64,000 bases of DNA from positions 62,001 to 126,000 of the forward strand of contig NZ_FNOH01000003.1 of assembly GCF_900106535.1 (NCBI RefSeq), written 5' to 3'. Position numbers and translations under genes: made by a program. The stretch comes from Myxococcus xanthus. GTDB lineage: Bacteria; Myxococcota; Myxococcia; Myxococcales; Myxococcaceae. Within the stretch, counting starts at the first letter, position 1. Every line of letters begins with the position of its first letter. Below are positions 33,873-43,419 of the stretch, piece after piece. Under the pieces are notes generated by a model that was given only the letters and a program-made list of their open reading frames with translations, did not search any database and had not been told where the DNA came from.

Positions 33873-36210
33873 GGACACACCTCACGGTTCCCAGGTCAAT
33901 GACCTTGCCCTCGAGGGATGGAACCTCCAGCGAGGTCGCGCAACGGCCCTTGGGGTAGACGACTGTCGCCGGCAGACGCCCTTCGGGCAGGCCCACCAGT
34001 TCGAACTCACCATTCCACCCAATGGGCGAACTCCACTTCTCTCCGTCCTTCTCGGCGCGAATCTCACCGTAGGACAGCCAGCGCGTGTCCTCCGCCGAGT
34101 CGATGGTCACCTTGCCCCGGTAGGCGCGGATCGTCTGCGTCTTGAAGTCCAGCACCACGCCGCCTCGCTGGTACGTGGCCACCACCTGCTCCGTGGAGGG
34201 GATGTAGACGTCCAGCGGCACCTGATGGTCCGCCAGCGAGAGCCGGTTGGCGTTGTAGGCCTGGAGCCGCGTCACCACCAGCTCGCCGCTGGCGTCCGTG
34301 CGCCCGATTTCGTGGTTGTTGAGCCGCACGCCCACGCCTTCCACGCCCTTCACGCGAACCAGCGCGTAGCCCTGGTCCACCGCGCGCGTGGGACGCACGC
34401 GTCCGCCAATCAGCACCAGGCCGCCGGCGACCTCGGCCATGCCCGCCATCCGTCCTTCGACCCACTCCGCGCCCGCGCTGACGCGGCCCACGTTGGAGTC
34501 GAAGTCGGCGCGCGCCATCGCCTGGTCCACCGCCCCCACCCGGCCCTGCACCTGGTAGCCCAGGCCGCCCTCCATGGGCACCGAGCGCGCGATGTCCACC
34601 GATGTGGTGCCTTTCCCGCGCAGCGCCTGGGAGTGCCCCACCGTGCCCGTGGTGCGGGAATCGAAGATGGCGTTCAGGTACACCATCCCCTCGATGGCGG
34701 AGCCGCCTCGTTCGGAGTTGCTGCGGCTTGCGGAGAAGGACAACGTCGACCAGTCGGTCAGCCGCGCGGAGGTGGTGGCGCCCAGCCACGTCGTCCACCC
34801 GTCCCGCTGGTAGCGTGACAGCATCGCCTGCCCGCCCACGCTGACACTCTCCCCCAACGCCAGGAACAACGAGCCGCCCGTCTCCAGGGTCGGGTGGTCG
34901 TCATCCAGCTTGAGGCTGGTGTGCGTGTAGGACGCGTTCATGCCCCGTCCGAAGACGGAGCCACCCACCCAGCGGCGCTGGAGCCCGTACACGATGCCCG
35001 CCGCCAGCCCCGTTCGCCGCTCACTGCGGCTGATGGCCTGTGACAGCTCCAATTGGCCGAAAGGCAACTGGATGAGCTGCATGGCGCCGGTGCTGACGAC
35101 GTTGGGCGCCAGCTCCAACCGCACGCCCGGCGTCAGCCACGAAGTGAGGCCCATGCGGAAGTTGCCCAGGAGCAGGGGCCGGCCGAAGTCGAAGTTGTAG
35201 AGATTGACGGACTCCCGCTCGATGCCCGCGGAAAGCCGGTAGTCGACCACGCCCGGAGAGAGCTGCTGCCCGCTGAGATAGTAGGACGTGTTCACCTCGC
35301 TCGCCCGACCGAACGCGTCCCGGATGACGTAGCGCGTGTTGCCCTCGCCCCGGGGCACCGTGAGGTTCTCCAGCCGGAAGGGGCCGGGCGGGAGCTCGGT
35401 GCGCTTCACCAGGTGGTTGTTGACGTAGACCTCCAACGTGGACGGCGTGGCGACGTCACCCGCGAAGTCCTGCATCGGGTTGCGCACGAAGTACGGATTC
35501 AGCTCGAAAGTGCGCATGAGGTGGAAGCCGGCCACCACCGCGCCGCCACCCAGCACGCCGCCAAATCCCGTGGACTCACCCGCGATGGCGCGCACCATGT
35601 GCTTGGGGAAGTCCAACGACAACTGCGTGAGCCCCCGCAGGGGCACGGAGCCGGGCCGCCATCGCGCCTGCGTCGTCAACAGGCCCCGCCCCACCGACGC
35701 GCCGGCCTCTCCAAAGAAGGTCAGCGAGGTGTTGCGGGCGTGGGCCGCGTAGTTGATGAAGCCGCTGGGGCTGCCGCGGACGGAGTAGTCCGACGGCGCC
35801 TGCGGCCCGAGGTTGATGCGCGTCTGTCCGAAGGCGGACGCGGGCAGCTCGCACGACAGGCTGACGGTCCGCTCGTTCAGGGTGCAGCGCCCTTCGGGCT
35901 CCAGGGACCGCGCGGCGATGTATGTCTTTCCTTCGATGACTTCCTGGCGGCCCCCGAGCGCCACCAGGTCCACGCCATGGGCCTCGAGCGTGGCCGCGGG
36001 GAGCAGCACGTCGCTGCCGCGCAGCATGGGAAACGTGGCGCCGCGGGGCACGCCGTTCAAGGTGAAGTCCGCGACGATGGGCATCGGCGGCGCGGAGGGG
36101 TTGGCGGCCACGGGGTCTTGCGCGGCCGCCGACAGGGCCCCCAACGACAAGGATAACGCCAGCACCGTGCATGAGGGCGCGCGGGTTATTGCAAGCCGGG
36201 AGGGGGCCAT
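33856..36210 (-). CDS. Chaperone-usher pathway outer membrane usher
   Basis: 784 residues from the ATG at 36210. A signal peptide (about 1-30, ending in LSAAAQ) is followed by an N-terminal chaperone-binding domain. A long beta-barrel/plug region contains typical usher sequence such as SRGLLTTQARWRPGSVPLRG, EVYVNNHLVKRTELPPGPFRLENL and RYVIRDAFGRASEV. A C-terminal domain starts near QAYNANRLSLADHQVP. Ushers form the outer-membrane pore through which chaperone-bound subunits are exported. The size and partners fit the archaic (Csu-like, sigma) class; in Myxococcus xanthus a pathway of this kind (Mcu) is reported to function in spore-coat formation. It starts 10 bp after the chaperone gene. Confidence 0.93.
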   Translation of the reverse strand: MAPSRLAITRAPSCTVLALSLSLGALSAAAQDPVAANPSAPPMPIVADFTLNGVPRGATFPMLRGSDVLLPAATLEAHGVDLVALGGRQEVIEGKTYIAARSLEPEGRCTLNERTVSLSCELPASAFGQTRINLGPQAPSDYSVRGSPSGFINYAAHARNTSLTFFGEAGASVGRGLLTTQARWRPGSVPLRGLTQLSLDFPKHMVRAIAGESTGFGGVLGGGAVVAGFHLMRTFELNPYFVRNPMQDFAGDVATPSTLEVYVNNHLVKRTELPPGPFRLENLTVPRGEGNTRYVIRDAFGRASEVNTSYYLSGQQLSPGVVDYRLSAGIERESVNLYNFDFGRPLLLGNFRMGLTSWLTPGVRLELAPNVVSTGAMQLIQLPFGQLELSQAISRSERRTGLAAGIVYGLQRRWVGGSVFGRGMNASYTHTSLKLDDDHPTLETGGSLFLALGESVSVGGQAMLSRYQRDGWTTWLGATTSARLTDWSTLSFSASRSNSERGGSAIEGMVYLNAIFDSRTTGTVGHSQALRGKGTTSVDIARSVPMEGGLGYQVQGRVGAVDQAMARADFDSNVGRVSAGAEWVEGRMAGMAEVAGGLVLIGGRVRPTRAVDQGYALVRVKGVEGVGVRLNNHEIGRTDASGELVVTRLQAYNANRLSLADHQVPLDVYIPSTEQVVATYQRGGVVLDFKTQTIRAYRGKVTIDSAEDTRWLSYGEIRAEKDGEKWSSPIGWNGEFELVGLPEGRLPATVVYPKGRCATSLEVPSLEGKVIDLGTVRCVHDEAK

Positions 36211-36220
36211 GGTGCGTCGG

Positions 36221-36988
36221 TCAGCGAGCGCAGGGAGCGGGAGACTCCACGGGGGAGGTCTGACGGAGCACGCCCTGGTCGGTCTCCATCTCCACTTCCA
36301 CCGTGCGGACCTTGCGGCAGACCTTGCCCGCGATCTCCATGGCATACACCTGCGCGTCGCCCGCCAGGACGTACCAGCCGGGTTCCTCTTTCTCGACCAG
36401 CCGCTTGCCCTTGGCGTCGAGCCCCCGGACCCGAAGGTTCCGGATGAAGAAGTTCACCGTGCCCGGGTTCTGCACCCGGACGTGGAACTTCGACTCGCGC
36501 AGCACGGCTTCCGCGATCTGGCCTTGAACGGTCTTCTTCTTGGGCGCGACAAAGACAGGCACTGAGATTCGGGTGAGGACATTCAACCCCGTTGTCGGGG
36601 TGGACGGTTGCAGCGGGGGAAGCTCCTCCACGACGATTCGGAAGGAGCGTTCGGTATCCTGTGGAGCCGAGGAGCTCCCCACCCGGATGGGGCGGGACTC
36701 CCCGGGCTCCAACGTCAACATGGACGGGAAGAAGAACAAATCCTGAGTCGGCGCGAGCGACATGCGCCCTTCTTCGTCCTGAACCCATGAATAGACAGAG
36801 GCTTGGAAGCGTGTGGATTCGCTGCTCTTGTTCCTCACGTTCATCACCACGCCACGGGCGCTTGAATCCAATTCAAGCCGAACCGGACTGACATCGAGCT
36901 CAGCCGCGCTCACGGTCCCCATGGCCATCCATTCCAAGGCAGCCGAACACATCAGGCCGCCAGTCCAAGACAGAAGACGGTTACGCAT
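36221..36988 (-). CDS. Periplasmic pilus-assembly chaperone (PapD-like)
   Basis: 255 residues with a signal peptide (about 1-28, ending in TVSAA). Two immunoglobulin-like domains follow. The N-terminal domain has the hydrophobic donor strand region (QDLFFFPSMLTLEPGESRPIRVG), where alternating hydrophobic residues complete the subunit fold. The C-terminal domain is near residues 150-255. The chaperone binds coat-U subunits in the periplasm and delivers them to the usher. The C-terminus contains extra cysteines (KVCRKV, APCAR) that could form a disulphide. It lies 16 bp after the protein U gene. Confidence 0.92.
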   Translation of the reverse strand: MRNRLLSWTGGLMCSAALEWMAMGTVSAAELDVSPVRLELDSSARGVVMNVRNKSSESTRFQASVYSWVQDEEGRMSLAPTQDLFFFPSMLTLEPGESRPIRVGSSSAPQDTERSFRIVVEELPPLQPSTPTTGLNVLTRISVPVFVAPKKKTVQGQIAEAVLRESKFHVRVQNPGTVNFFIRNLRVRGLDAKGKRLVEKEEPGWYVLAGDAQVYAMEIAGKVCRKVRTVEVEMETDQGVLRQTSPVESPAPCAR

Positions 36989-37004
36989 GTGTTATCGCCC
37001 CGAA

Positions 37005-37544
37005 TCAGAAGGTGATGGTGGCGACGACGGTGTCGTTGTACGTGCCAGAGGGAACGTTCTGACCGCGCGGAACCGTGCCGTAGACCAGCACGGGGACGGG
37101 CAGGCCCGTGCCCAGGAACGGCAGGCCGGAGCCCGCGGTGTTACCCCACCCGATGAGGCGGGTGACGTCCTGGTTCAGGCCGTACGCAAGGTAGTCCGCC
37201 GACGCCGTGTTGCGCATCCGGCGCTGCGGGGCCGCGTCCGTCGAGCCCGAGGCCGGGTGCAGGCCCTGGCCCAGGGTGATGACCGCGGTGCCGAGCAGGG
37301 TGCACTGCACGCTCAGCGTGCCCGTGCCGAACAGGTCGATGCCCAGCGCGGAGTTGACGATGATGGGATCGTACGTGCCGAAGTTCAGCGTTCCGCCGCC
37401 GCCGCCGGAGCCAATGGCGCAGGAGCCACCGACGTTGGCGGTGACGTTCAGGTTGGCGGTGGCGGTGGCGGCCTCAGCGGACGAGAAGGCGACGAGAGAC
37501 GCGGCAGCGGTGACAGCGGCAACGGTAGTCTTGATTGCGTTCAT
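37005..37544 (-). CDS. pru: Spore coat protein U
   Basis: 179 residues with a 25-residue signal peptide (MNAIKTTVAAVTAAASLVAF..., cleaved after SSAEA). From memory, these two lengths agree with those reported for Myxococcus xanthus protein U, a secreted late-development coat protein. An in-frame ATG six codons upstream is possible but shifts away from a clean signal peptide. The SCPU domain shows an early cysteine (GGSCAIG), a glycine run, LNFGTYDPI, a second cysteine (SVQCTLL), RLIGWGNTAGSG and the terminal strand VVATITF. It is the first gene of the four-gene chaperone-usher operon. Expression is expected late in sporulation; no promoter could be proven. Confidence 0.88.
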   Translation of the reverse strand: MNAIKTTVAAVTAAASLVAFSSAEAATATANLNVTANVGGSCAIGSGGGGGTLNFGTYDPIIVNSALGIDLFGTGTLSVQCTLLGTAVITLGQGLHPASGSTDAAPQRRMRNTASADYLAYGLNQDVTRLIGWGNTAGSGLPFLGTGLPVPVLVYGTVPRGQNVPSGTYNDTVVATITF

Positions 37545-38001
37545 TTGAGTTGCGTGCTCCATCGAGCGGCCGGTTGATTCCGGCTGCGTCAGGGCATTGC
37601 AACCCGCTCGCCGCCCGCTGAGCGGTCCGGCGCACCCCTCCCTTCAGCGCATGTCGCACCAATGCCTCGCGTGCGCTTCCAGGCAATACGTGGAAATAGC
37701 CTCTTGTTTGTTTTTAAAGCGAAACGCACACATGTCCCTGAGGGGAGCCCTTCAGGGAGGGACGGACAGGCTTCGCGGTCCGCGCCAGGTCCTTGGCATG
37801 TGGCATCGTGTGACAGGATGTGCCCAGGGGGCGTAAGTTCATTGCCCACGCTGGGCAAGGCTCTACCCATCCCTGGAACGAGAAGCGCGAGGGTGTCCGG
37901 CGGCGTCTACCCGGTGACACGCGCGTTCCCCAGCCGAACGGAACTGAACTACCCAGCGCGTCCGTCCTTGCTACCCACTTCTGGCGAAGCGCCGGACGCG
38001 C
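37545..38001. other. Intergenic region between protein U and the amidase
   Basis: 457 bp without a credible gene. An AT-rich patch at about 37697-37720 (TTGTTTGTTTTTAAAG on the plus strand) stands out and is a candidate part of the pru promoter region about 155-175 bp upstream of its start. Two hairpins are visible: 37735-37758 (TCCCTGAGGG pairing with CCCTTCAGGGA, one G-T pair) and 37842-37858 (TTGCCCA, 3-nt loop, TGGGCAA). Either could terminate amidase transcription, which runs towards them. Confidence 0.5.
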
Positions 38002-39801
38002 TCAGTCCACCTTCGCCACGCGGCGGCGGTCTCCGAGGAACTCCTCCACGCCATGGGCAATCGCCTTGGCGACCTCGGTCTGGTAGACATTGGACTTGAG
38101 ACGTGCCTCTTCGTCTGGATTGGAGAGGAACGAAGTCTCCACCAGGATGGCCGGCATCTTCACGCCCAACAACACATAGAAGAGCGCTTCCTTGTGGCCC
38201 AGGTCGCGGATGCCCTTGTACTTGCGGGAGAGGCCCCCCACGAGGCTGCGCTGCACCTGGGTGGCGAGCCGCGTCGACTCCTCCGTGTTCGCCTTGGTGG
38301 CCAGGTCGGCCAGGATGAACTGGAGGTCGCTGATGCCCTTCTCCGAGGACGCGTTCTCCCGCGCGGCCAGGCGGATGGAGTAGCGGTCCGCCGACGTGTT
38401 GAGGGTGTACGTCTCGATGCCACGCAGCGTGCGCTTCTCCGCGGCGTTGCAGTGGACGGAGATGAACAGGTCACCGTGCTCGGCGTTGGCGTACTTGGCG
38501 CGGTCCTCCAGGCGGATGAACCGGTCATCGTCGCGGGTGAGCACCACCTCCAGGCCCTTCTCACGCAGCTCCTCCGCCAGCTTGAGGGAGATGGACAGCG
38601 CCACGTCCTTCTCGCGCGTCCCCCCCTTGCCGATGGCGCCCGTGTCGTGACCGCCGTGGCCGGGATCGATGACCACGCGCCGCACCTTCAGGCCGAGCTG
38701 CTCCGCCAGCGTCAGCTCCATGCTGCGCGACTGCTTGGCCACGGCCTTCAGCCGGGCCTGCGCCACCTTGTCGTCCACCGGACGGGTGATGGGACGCGGC
38801 GGCTCCGCGGCAGCGGGCTTCGAGGCCATGGCGGCGGCGACGGCCGCGTCCAGGCTGCCTTCGCGCGCGTCCTCCTTCACGGGCGCGCTCGGCTCCTTCT
38901 GGGGAATCCTGGGCGACGGCTCGCGCGCCATCTTCTCGATGGCGGCCACCAGGCTGGACGAAGGCCGCTCCGCGGGCCCCGACGCCTCCACGGCCGGCGC
39001 CGGCTGCGCGTCCTTGGACGTGTCGGTCGAGGCAACGGCCTTGGACGTGTCGCTGGTGCCCGCGCTGGAGGTATCGTCCGGGGCGGAGCCCTTCCCGGAC
39101 GCGGACGTCTCCGCCGAAGCGACGGCCTTGCTCGACACGGAGCCCTTGGCGGAGGCATCCACCGACGCGGAGCTCTTGCCGGAGTCGGCCATGGCGGTCG
39201 CTTTGCCAGCGGTGCTCGTCTTGCCCGACGCGGAGGAATCACTCTTCGCCACGACAGGCGCGGCCTTGCGAGGGGGCGGCGGCGGGGCCTTGGGCGACGG
39301 CAGCGAGGCCAGCAGCTCCCGCATCTCCCGAGCCCGGTCACCCTTGCTGTTGACGGCCAGCGTCTCCGTCAGGACCTTGCGCGCGGACTCCGGCTGGTCC
39401 AGCCGGTGGACGTGAATCTTCGCGAGCGCCAGCGCACCGTCATCCGACAGCCGGTGCTTCGGGTAGCCCTCCAGCAGCTTGGTGTAGTCGGTGATGGAGG
39501 CCTTGAGGTCGTCCTCCACGAAGGAGATGCGGCTCAGCTCCTGGAGCATCTCCGCCGCCGTGAACAGGGCATCCGGCGCGCGGTCCGACTTCGGGAAGCG
39601 CGCGGCCACGGACTCGAAGCGCGCCACCACGTTCAGCCAGTGATGACGCAGCTTGCGCCGGGCCGCGTCGTCCTTCAGCGCGTAGTAGACCTTGCGAGCA
39701 CCCTGATAGGCCTCCTCGGCCTCGTCTCGCTTGGCGGCCCCCACCGCGCTCGGGACGAGCAGCAGCAGCACGGGCAGCACGATGACGAGGCGCGAGTGCA
39801 T
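38002..39801 (-). CDS. N-acetylmuramoyl-L-alanine amidase (amidase_3), periplasmic
   Basis: 599 residues. A signal peptide (1-23) leads to an N-terminal helical, TPR-like domain (about 28-165; for example LFTAAEMLQELSRIS). A long low-complexity linker rich in Ser, Ala, Lys, Asp and Thr follows (about 170-340). The C-terminal zinc amidase domain (about 370-595) has VVIDPGHGGHDTGAIG (first zinc His), RDDDRFIRLEDR, DLFISVHCNA (zinc His) and ILVETSFLSNP with the catalytic Glu. The enzyme cleaves the bond between MurNAc and the stem peptide during cell separation or sporulation. The unusually long linker may span the periplasm. It is followed on the minus strand by the spore-coat operon, 457 bp away. 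Confidence 0.93.
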   Translation of the reverse strand: MHSRLVIVLPVLLLLVPSAVGAAKRDEAEEAYQGARKVYYALKDDAARRKLRHHWLNVVARFESVAARFPKSDRAPDALFTAAEMLQELSRISFVEDDLKASITDYTKLLEGYPKHRLSDDGALALAKIHVHRLDQPESARKVLTETLAVNSKGDRAREMRELLASLPSPKAPPPPPRKAAPVVAKSDSSASGKTSTAGKATAMADSGKSSASVDASAKGSVSSKAVASAETSASGKGSAPDDTSSAGTSDTSKAVASTDTSKDAQPAPAVEASGPAERPSSSLVAAIEKMAREPSPRIPQKEPSAPVKEDAREGSLDAAVAAAMASKPAAAEPPRPITRPVDDKVAQARLKAVAKQSRSMELTLAEQLGLKVRRVVIDPGHGGHDTGAIGKGGTREKDVALSISLKLAEELREKGLEVVLTRDDDRFIRLEDRAKYANAEHGDLFISVHCNAAEKRTLRGIETYTLNTSADRYSIRLAARENASSEKGISDLQFILADLATKANTEESTRLATQVQRSLVGGLSRKYKGIRDLGHKEALFYVLLGVKMPAILVETSFLSNPDEEARLKSNVYQTEVAKAIAHGVEEFLGDRRRVAKVD

Positions 39802-39886
39802 GGGGTTCCTCCGGGTGGGCGCGAGCTACAGGCGTGTGTCACACAGCCCCACCTCCCCGGCAAATTTTCGGCCCCTACCATCTGTC

Positions 39887-40651
39887 TCAGCGCAGCCACC
39901 CCAGCACCCCCGCGAGGTCCTGGTCGATGACGCGCGCCCACCCAGGCTGCCGGGGCACCACCGCGGCCAGCACCTTCTCCCCGTTGCGCACGGGCGCCCG
40001 CCCCGGCCGGACCCGGGCGCGAACCGCGTGCTTCACGTCCTGCCGGAAATAGTGGGCCGGAAAGGACACCTCGCTCCGGGCCTCCGGCAGGGGCCCGTCC
40101 GGCGTCAGCCACACCAGCGCGCCCAGCCGCAGCGGCTCCACCTCCGAGCGCCACAGCCGCCGCATCTCCCACGCGAAGTACCCCACGGCCACCAGCACGC
40201 CCAGTCCGATGCCCCAGGGGAGCAGCCCCACGCGCATCGCGCGGGAGCGGGCGAAGCCGGCCTCGCGCGGCCGGTCCGGCATCGCGGGGTCCACCAGCAG
40301 TGTCACCCGAGCGCCCCGCCCCAGGCCCTCGGCGTACTCCGCGAAGGTCCGGATGCCGGACACGGAGTGCTCCGCCTCCGCGAAGGTGTAGAGCACCTCC
40401 AGGGTGGCTTCCGCGCCATCCCGGGCGTCCAGGGGGGGAAGGCGGGAGGCCACCACCAGCCCCTCCACTTCCTCCGCCCGCGCGGCGAAGCCCTGCTCTT
40501 CGACGAAGTAGCGTCCAGCCCAGCCGGCGCCGGTGCCCAGGAACGCCACGGCCACCAGTCCCAGGAGGACGCCTCGTACCACGCGCCCCACGGCGCCGGG
40601 CACCTGCGTCAGTCGGACCTGCCGGGGAGCATGCGGAATGGCCAGCTGCAT
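39887..40651 (-). CDS. DUF3592-like membrane protein
   Basis: 254 residues. Two transmembrane helices (about residues 26-48 and 145-163) flank an extracytoplasmic domain resembling DUF3592 (LEVLYTFAEAEHSVSGIRTF, then GARVTLLVDPAMPDRPR, the typical YDP-like turn). A soluble C-terminal region contains FPAHYFRQDVKHAV. Function is unknown. It precedes the amidase gene by 85 bp on the same strand and could be cotranscribed with it. Confidence 0.7.
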   Translation of the reverse strand: MQLAIPHAPRQVRLTQVPGAVGRVVRGVLLGLVAVAFLGTGAGWAGRYFVEEQGFAARAEEVEGLVVASRLPPLDARDGAEATLEVLYTFAEAEHSVSGIRTFAEYAEGLGRGARVTLLVDPAMPDRPREAGFARSRAMRVGLLPWGIGLGVLVAVGYFAWEMRRLWRSEVEPLRLGALVWLTPDGPLPEARSEVSFPAHYFRQDVKHAVRARVRPGRAPVRNGEKVLAAVVPRQPGWARVIDQDLAGVLGWLR

Positions 40652-40700
40652 ATGGACGCGCAGCCTACCCCAAGCGCGGCGGACGGACGCACACGCCGCC

Positions 40701-41723
40701 TCACGGCGATTCTGGCAGCCGCACCCAGACGCCCCGGAAGCGCTTGCGCGACGGGTCCTTCAGCCGCTTGCACTCAACGCCGTCCACGGGCGCGGCGCCG
40801 TCGTCGCTGAGCAGCAGGATTTCCTCGGTGTCCTCCGGCGTGAAGAAGGCCTCCGGGTTCAGGCCCGCCAGGTCCACCGATTCCACGGCGACCGGGGCGT
40901 CCTCACCGCCGCGCCAGGTGAACAGCCGCGAGGTGCCCTCTCCCGCCGTGCCACCGCTGATGATGACGTAGCGGCCGCGCCACCAGGACAGCGAACGGAT
41001 GCCCAAGCCGCCCAGGTCCAGTTGCACGGGCTCGCCCAACTGGGCCCGAGCGCCCTCTTCCACCAACGCAACCGGATTGAGCAGCGGCACCAGCAGCGCC
41101 TTCCCGTCGGGCACGGGGCTGCGGAAGCCCACGAGGATGGTGCGTCCATCCGCCATGGCCGTCATGCCCTCGATGTTGAGCCCACCCGGTGCCTTGGGCG
41201 CCTTCGTCTCCGCCCCGTCCAGCCCGAAGCGCGCCAGTTGGGGCGCCGCGAGCATGTCATCCAGGAGTTGCGTGTACGGCCGGCCCACCAGCCGGGGCCC
41301 CGCGTCCGTCTCCTTGGTGGCGAAGAAGCGCAGCCGGCTGGGCGCCTTCTTCCCGGAGCTCTTGCGGCCGTGGGACGTCAGCCAGAAGGACAGCGAGCCC
41401 AGCCCGGTGGCTGCCTCGATGTCCGCCTCCGGGGGCTTCTTCTTCGCCGCGGGCAGCTCCAGGTCCGGGGACAGGTCCACGCTCTGCACGGGTGGACCGC
41501 CCCGGCGCGCGTCGTAGACACGGAGGATGTTGTCCTCATCGTCGCCCACGACGAACAGGCTGCCGCCGAGCGCCACCGCGCCGGAGGCGTCACACATGCC
41601 CTCGAAGCGCAGCACCTCGCGGCCATCCATGGACGCGGCGGTGACGGCGTCTGGCCGCTCCCCCACGCCGTGCGCCGCGCACCCACAGACCAGGACTCCC
41701 ATGCAGACAGGCAGCATCCTCAT
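40701..41723 (-). CDS. DUF3616 lipoprotein, predicted beta-propeller-like
   Basis: 340 residues from the ATG at 41723; another ATG two codons on is equally possible. The N-terminus is a lipoprotein signal (LPVCMGVLVCGCAAH). The body matches DUF3616: LRFEGMCDASGAVALGGSLFVVGDDEDNILRVYD, IEAATGLGSLSFWLTSHGRKSSGK, LNIEGMTAMADGRTILVGFRSP and LLLSDDGAAPVDGVECKRL. Members are thought to form propellers that bind ligands or metal; no activity is established. The gene ends 49 bp upstream of the DUF3592 gene on the same strand. Confidence 0.8.
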   Translation of the reverse strand: MRMLPVCMGVLVCGCAAHGVGERPDAVTAASMDGREVLRFEGMCDASGAVALGGSLFVVGDDEDNILRVYDARRGGPPVQSVDLSPDLELPAAKKKPPEADIEAATGLGSLSFWLTSHGRKSSGKKAPSRLRFFATKETDAGPRLVGRPYTQLLDDMLAAPQLARFGLDGAETKAPKAPGGLNIEGMTAMADGRTILVGFRSPVPDGKALLVPLLNPVALVEEGARAQLGEPVQLDLGGLGIRSLSWWRGRYVIISGGTAGEGTSRLFTWRGGEDAPVAVESVDLAGLNPEAFFTPEDTEEILLLSDDGAAPVDGVECKRLKDPSRKRFRGVWVRLPESP

Positions 41724-41940
41724 GGCCCCACTCTTGGCCACTCCCCGGCCATGCGGGGAGTGGCGTGGCGCCGTTTGTGTGCTGCGAGACACAGGACCCT
41801 GCGCTTGCATTGAGCAGTGGGCGCCATCACTCAATGCGCGGAAACCATGAAGTGGAGGCTGCTCACCGGCGGCAGTGACGATGCCCCGGTGAGACAGCTT
41901 ACCGCATCAGACATTCCGGCACTTTGCTTTGCGTGCTCAA

Positions 41941-43419
41941 TCACACCCGATGGCGTGGGTATGGATAGAGAAAGTGCGGCGCAACGTCGCTGCGGTGCCG
42001 GATGAAGAGCGGCCCCCAGGACGGGTTCCGATCGTGCATCTGCTTCAGCAGCCGAATCATTCGGTCGAAGATTCGCCGGACGTCCGCCTCCGCGGCCAGC
42101 GCGGCGGTGACACCCGCCGCCACGAGGTGCGCGGCGTAGATGCCTTCGGTCACAGCATCAGGAAGAGCCCCAAGGCCGGACACAAGAAGGCGCCGCATCT
42201 CCTGCACCTTCTCCTCGTCGCTATTGCGCCAGGTCTGGATGGAGCCCAGTGAGTGCCCTTCAAGAGCGTTCAGCTTGCTGGAAACAATCACCTCCGCAAC
42301 CAGCTCGGCGGATCTCCGCGCATCCTCGGGGTCCACCTTCTTTCCTGCCAGCACCAGCTCCTCAGGCACCACATCCATTCTCACCTCATTGAGAATCACC
42401 TGAGACCACTCCGCCGCGTGGTCGAAGCGCAGGCGCGCAACAACGTAGGCCGCCAGGAACCCCCGAAGGATACCCGCGGGATGGGGATCCGAAGCGCGCC
42501 CACCGTTACGCAGTCTTCCCTCTCCACGGAATGCGAGATTCAACCCTCGAAAGTAGCCAATGAGCCCGATGCCCGCGGCCGGCCCCATGTTGAGAATGCC
42601 GAGGACATCGGACGCTGTTTCGTCGATGCGTTCACTCCAGTAGTGACCCAATGAAGCGAGCTTTCCCGCTTGCAAGTGCTCATTCACAGCAATGGCAAGC
42701 TCCTCCGGCAATCCATCATCGGCATGCAGGATGTCGTGCCCTCCCACCTCATGACCGATCGCAGACCACGCCAGCAGCCCCACCCTGGCATGCGCGGGAG
42801 GAAGGCTCACGATACCAGCGCCCATCCCCAGGACGGACCTCGTTACATCCACCGGCCACGTATAAGGCCCGAATTGAGGGCTCCCCCACTTCACCAGAGG
42901 CGGGATGACTCCCCGATCTGGGGGCTTGACGTTCCGCCGGTCCTCCGCGCTCAAGAACCCGTCATACAGATCGCTCACGACCTCCTCAAATGCATCCGTC
43001 GCGACGAGTTGATAGTTCTCCCCGTTCTGAAGGATGGTGTGCGCAGCGTCGATCACGAGCCCCGCCTCGCGCTCGCGCGTGGGGTCCCGCAGAAGCACTT
43101 CCGCAAACCCCTGGGACCCGAGCTTGTCCAGGATGCGGAGAAAGGGAACCAGGACCTCGTCGCGATAGAGCGGCGGAAGTGTCACACGAGCCGCTTCGAT
43201 GCGGCCCCGGAGTTGGTGATAATCGAGGGGCTCCGGCGGTCCCGGGTCGGTATCCTGTGCGGCCAGCACAATGTCCTGAATACAGGCAGGCAGGTTCCGA
43301 ATGTCCACGCCCTGAGACTCGCTCTCTCCCAGCGCGCCGTTCCTGGTACGCCTCACAGCGGTACGCCCCGCTGGAGTCCCCCCGCGCGCCACCTTCCGCC
43401 CCTTCTCTGTCCTTGCCAT
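41941..43419 (-). CDS. Zincin-like protein with HEVGGH motif, unknown function
   Basis: 492 residues. The start at 43419 is set by a strong GGGAGGT Shine-Dalgarno sequence; the longer reading adds implausible sequence. No signal peptide is visible. A zinc-protease-like motif HEVGGH (residues 223-228) is preceded by a hydrophobic stretch (RVGLLAWSAIG). It is followed about 40 residues later by ERIDETASD, where E267 and D271 have the E-x3-D arrangement of the third-ligand helix in gluzincins. No known peptidase family is recognised. It is the last of three genes starting with a tyrosine-decarboxylase-like enzyme; the gap to the middle gene is 178 bp. Codon use is less GC-rich than in the flanking genes. 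A cytoplasmic peptidase or a catalytically inactive relative are both possible. Confidence 0.7.
   Translation of the reverse strand: MARTEKGRKVARGGTPAGRTAVRRTRNGALGESESQGVDIRNLPACIQDIVLAAQDTDPGPPEPLDYHQLRGRIEAARVTLPPLYRDEVLVPFLRILDKLGSQGFAEVLLRDPTREREAGLVIDAAHTILQNGENYQLVATDAFEEVVSDLYDGFLSAEDRRNVKPPDRGVIPPLVKWGSPQFGPYTWPVDVTRSVLGMGAGIVSLPPAHARVGLLAWSAIGHEVGGHDILHADDGLPEELAIAVNEHLQAGKLASLGHYWSERIDETASDVLGILNMGPAAGIGLIGYFRGLNLAFRGEGRLRNGGRASDPHPAGILRGFLAAYVVARLRFDHAAEWSQVILNEVRMDVVPEELVLAGKKVDPEDARRSAELVAEVIVSSKLNALEGHSLGSIQTWRNSDEEKVQEMRRLLVSGLGALPDAVTEGIYAAHLVAAGVTAALAAEADVRRIFDRMIRLLKQMHDRNPSWGPLFIRHRSDVAPHFLYPYPRHRV

Noticed and set aside
39050..39280. DNA repeats within the amidase gene
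   Set aside because: The low-complexity sequence encodes a Ser/Ala/Lys/Asp-rich linker; codon repetition explains the pattern.
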